From: Alphaproteobacteria bacterium UBA7314
Lineage (GTDB): Bacteria; Pseudomonadota; Alphaproteobacteria; MPNO01; UBA830
DNA: 17,039 nt
Reading direction: 5' to 3'
Assembly: GCA_002471575.1 (NCBI GenBank)
Contig: DKQG01000017.1
Coordinates: forward strand, 26,928-43,966
The position numbers and the translations under genes were made by a program. Positions 15,220 through 17,039 of this stretch are shown in pieces. The notes beneath the pieces are model-generated. The model ran no database searches, was not told the origin of the DNA, and saw only the letters and a list, made by a program, of their open reading frames with translations. Each line of letters begins with the position of its first letter. Position 1 is the first letter of the stretch.

Positions 15220-15852
15220 TTGATCGATCTCTACACTTGGTTTACCCCGAACGGCCGCAAAGTCTCGCTGATGCTTGAAGAATGCGAGCTTGAGTATACG
15301 ACGCATGCGATCGATATAGCCAACGACGAGCAGTTCACGCCCGAATTTCTTAAGATCAGCCCGAACAACAAGATCCCGGCGATCGTCGACAACGACAAAG
15401 GCAAGTCACTCATGGAGTCCGGCGCGATCATGATGTATCTCGCGGACAAGACCGGAAAATTCTGGCCCACTGATCTGGAAAACAAATGGTCCACGGTGGA
15501 ATGGCTGATGTTCCAGATGGGCGGAGTTGGGCCCATGTTTGGCCAGTGTCACCACTTCACGAAATACAATCCCGACAAGGCACCTTATGCTCAGGATCGC
15601 TATCATGACGAGACCAAACGCCTTTACGGCGTGATGAACGAAAGGCTGAGCAAATCTGGCTTCCTTGCGTGCGACGAATATACGATTGCCGATATGGCAG
15701 TTTGGCCCTGGATCGCCCGCTTCGACTGGCAGTCGGTCGATCTGAACGAGTTTCCAAACGTGAGGCGCTGGTACCTGGAAATTCTCGACCGCCCCGCGAC
15801 GCGGCGCGGCTGGAACGTGCCGGAGAACGAACAGGAAATACCGATGCCGTGA
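15220..15852 (+). CDS. Glutathione S-transferase, Nu class (YfcG/YghU-like)
   Basis: This 210-aa cytoplasmic protein is close in plan to E. coli YfcG, a Nu-class GST with disulfide-bond reductase activity that binds two glutathione molecules. The TTG start puts Thr9-Pro-Asn11-Gly in place, and Thr9/Asn11 are the glutathione-contacting residues of YfcG. The thioredoxin-like half continues with 'KISPNNKIPAIVD', whose cis-proline is expected at the IPA, and 'MESGAIMMYLADKTG'. The helical half has 'QMGGVGPMFGQCHHF', 'YTIADMAVWPW' and 'RPATRRGW', all shared with the YfcG/YghU group. It lies 46 bases after the VOC stop. In this cluster it may serve as a glutathione-dependent reductase or isomerase, or simply protect against electrophilic intermediates. 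It is not the zeta-class maleylpyruvate isomerase. Confidence 0.9.
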   Translation: MIDLYTWFTPNGRKVSLMLEECELEYTTHAIDIANDEQFTPEFLKISPNNKIPAIVDNDKGKSLMESGAIMMYLADKTGKFWPTDLENKWSTVEWLMFQMGGVGPMFGQCHHFTKYNPDKAPYAQDRYHDETKRLYGVMNERLSKSGFLACDEYTIADMAVWPWIARFDWQSVDLNEFPNVRRWYLEILDRPATRRGWNVPENEQEIPMP

Positions 15853-15885
15853 CGGCTTGTGTTTTAAATTAGCGGTCGATAAATC

Positions 15886-16704
15886 ATGTACACTCATTCA
15901 ACGGATGCCGGGTGGATATCCAGATCTCACCGGGCTATTTCACCTTTCCGGCTTGTTCGGCCCAGCACGCCCGAAGAAGCAATCGAGGTGTTTTCCGACC
16001 AGCCAAACGCAACTTTTATCGCGGGGGGAATAGATCTGGTGCGCCGTATGCGCGGCGGTGACAAGTGGAATACCGTGATCGACATCTCGTCGATAGACGG
16101 GTTAGGCGCGATAGAGGATGCGGGTGACGTCGTCAGGATAGGGGCGCTCGCGACGCACTGGGACGTTGAGACCAGCGAGGTTCTTGCCGCCAGATTGCCC
16201 GATTTCCAGACCGCATGGATGACAATCGGTAATGTCAGGGTGCGGATGGCCGGCACGGTCGGCGGCAATATTCTGGCCCGGGAAGCAGGTTACGACGGAG
16301 GGGTCATTCTCGGTGTTCTGGGGGCGGAGCTCGTGTTTGCCTCTGCGGAGGGGGAGGTTTGCCTTCCGGCGGACAGCGCCGGAGCAGAGTTCCCGGCAGG
16401 CGGATTACTGAAGAGGGTCGATGTTCCGGTCGTCCCCAACCGAAAACTCCTATTCGACCGAAGTCTGAAACCTATGGTCAGCGCCGCCGTGTCGGTCGAA
16501 GGCGACCGGCATGCGGTAGGCATCGGATGCGCATTTCCGGAACCGGTATTTCGGACCGGTAACGGCGCGGTGGAGGCGGAAGAGCTCTCGGCCGACCTGC
16601 CGGAGCCGACAGGAAATCCGATGGGCAGCTCGGCCTACCGAAGGCGCATGGTGGGCGTGATCGCCGCGCGCGCGTACCGAACTCTAACCGGCGGGATGCA
16701 TTAA
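15886..16704 (+). CDS. Molybdenum hydroxylase FAD-binding (medium) subunit, CoxM-like
   Basis: This 272-aa FAD subunit belongs to a heterotrimeric molybdenum hydroxylase of the xanthine dehydrogenase / CO dehydrogenase family. It passes electrons from the [2Fe-2S] subunit to an acceptor. The FAD-binding signatures are FIAGGIDL (AGG at residues 46-48) and TVGGNILA (124-131), in the usual places. The family's N-terminal 'FRLVRPSTPEEAIE' starts near residue 21, so the protein carries a ~20-residue lead. No good Shine-Dalgarno lies before the ATG at 15886, so the start is less certain than the product. The small subunit begins directly after its TAA at 16704 (TAAATG), meaning an M-S order with the large molybdopterin subunit expected just outside the window. 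Such enzymes hydroxylate N-heterocycles, purines, aldehydes or CO; the specificity lies in the missing large subunit. Confidence 0.92.
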   Translation: MYTHSTDAGWISRSHRAISPFRLVRPSTPEEAIEVFSDQPNATFIAGGIDLVRRMRGGDKWNTVIDISSIDGLGAIEDAGDVVRIGALATHWDVETSEVLAARLPDFQTAWMTIGNVRVRMAGTVGGNILAREAGYDGGVILGVLGAELVFASAEGEVCLPADSAGAEFPAGGLLKRVDVPVVPNRKLLFDRSLKPMVSAAVSVEGDRHAVGIGCAFPEPVFRTGNGAVEAEELSADLPEPTGNPMGSSAYRRRMVGVIAARAYRTLTGGMH

Positions 16705-17039
16705 ATGTCGAGCGATTTTGTCTTCGTAACATTCCGGTTGAATGGAACCGAAACTTCGTTTCACGTTCGTGCCGAGGAAATGCTGATAGATGTATTGCGG
16801 GAGCGCGCATATCTGACCGGCACGAAATTATCCTGTGATCTCGGCGCCTGCGGCGCCTGCACGGTCCTGCTGGATGGAAAGCCGGCGGCTTCCTGTGGCA
16901 CGTTTGCCTGGCAGGCTGCAGATCGCGAAGTGAGGACCGTTGAAGGCTTGGCTGATAAGGATGGGAATCTCGATCCCGTGCAAGCGGCGTTTGTAGACAA
17001 CAGCGCATTCCAATGCGGTTACTGCACGCCGGGGATGGT
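16705..17039 (+). CDS. Molybdenum hydroxylase [2Fe-2S] (small) subunit, CoxS-like, 3' truncated by window
   Basis: The ATG directly abuts the TAA of the FAD-subunit gene, and 111 codons are visible before the window ends. The plant-type ferredoxin cluster is Cys44, Cys49, Cys52 and Cys64, in 'KLSCDLGACGACTVLLDG' and 'AASCG'. The start of the second, alpha-helical cluster is Cys104 and Cys107 (FQCGYCTPGM). The remaining ~50 residues, with the last two cysteines, should follow. The protein relays electrons between the molybdopterin and FAD subunits. It lies in the plus operon VOC-GST-M-S. The order M, S, then L is the CoxMSL arrangement, which predicts the large subunit immediately downstream. 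Confidence 0.94.
   Translation, partial: MSSDFVFVTFRLNGTETSFHVRAEEMLIDVLRERAYLTGTKLSCDLGACGACTVLLDGKPAASCGTFAWQAADREVRTVEGLADKDGNLDPVQAAFVDNSAFQCGYCTPGM

Overview
The window looks like part of an alphaproteobacterial chromosome, probably from a Rhodospirillales-type lineage. That placement rests on moderately high GC, the flavour of the protein families (TauD-type dioxygenase, HyuA/HyuB, FAH-family hydrolase, Nu-class GST, molybdenum hydroxylase subunits) and Shine-Dalgarno-led genes with some TTG starts. It is inference from gene content, not a phylogeny. Apart from cysS, nearly everything is accessory catabolism. I see no rRNA, tRNA, CRISPR array, insertion sequence or phage gene.

Layout. 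(1) Minus strand, 1-1790: the 5' end of an acyl-CoA synthetase-like gene with an in-frame amber codon, then intact cysS. (2) Plus strand, 1850-3596: a kynurenine-formamidase-like alpha/beta hydrolase and a TauD/TfdA dioxygenase. These converge on (3), minus, 3605-4600, a 4,5-dihydroxyphthalate decarboxylase-family protein. (4) A 548-base gap, 4601-5148, holds a decayed response-regulator receiver remnant on the plus strand. (5) Minus, 5149-6400: an isochorismatase-family cysteine hydrolase followed by a cupin gene broken by an in-frame TAA. (6) Plus, 6519-8530: a class II aldolase-like gene and a DUF1015 gene. (7) Minus, 8536-12356: HyuA and HyuB with a 4-base ATGA overlap. (8) Plus, 12473-13207: an SDR. 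(9) Minus, 13165-14599: DUF1330, an FAH-family (fumarylpyruvate hydrolase-like) enzyme and a YciI-family gene whose start appears as ATT. (10) Plus, 14715 to the end: a VOC protein, a YfcG-like Nu-class GST, and the FAD and [2Fe-2S] subunits of a CoxMSL-type molybdenum hydroxylase that runs off the window.

Functionally the window reads as several short, divergently arranged catabolic operons: ring or C-H oxidation (Mo-hydroxylase, TauD, VOC), amide/imide or lactam opening (HyuAB, isochorismatase-like amidase, formamidase-like hydrolase), decarboxylation, and C-C hydrolysis (FAH). A route for an N-heterocyclic or imide-containing compound is a plausible inference, but the substrate cannot be read from the sequence.

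The most distinctive observation is that four genes in 17 kb show single-site or partial damage: the ligase (TAG), the cupin (TAA), the receiver remnant (TGA and TAA) and the YciI gene (no canonical start). Either this is a decaying accessory region or the sequence carries base errors. I found no convincing new defence or mobile system.
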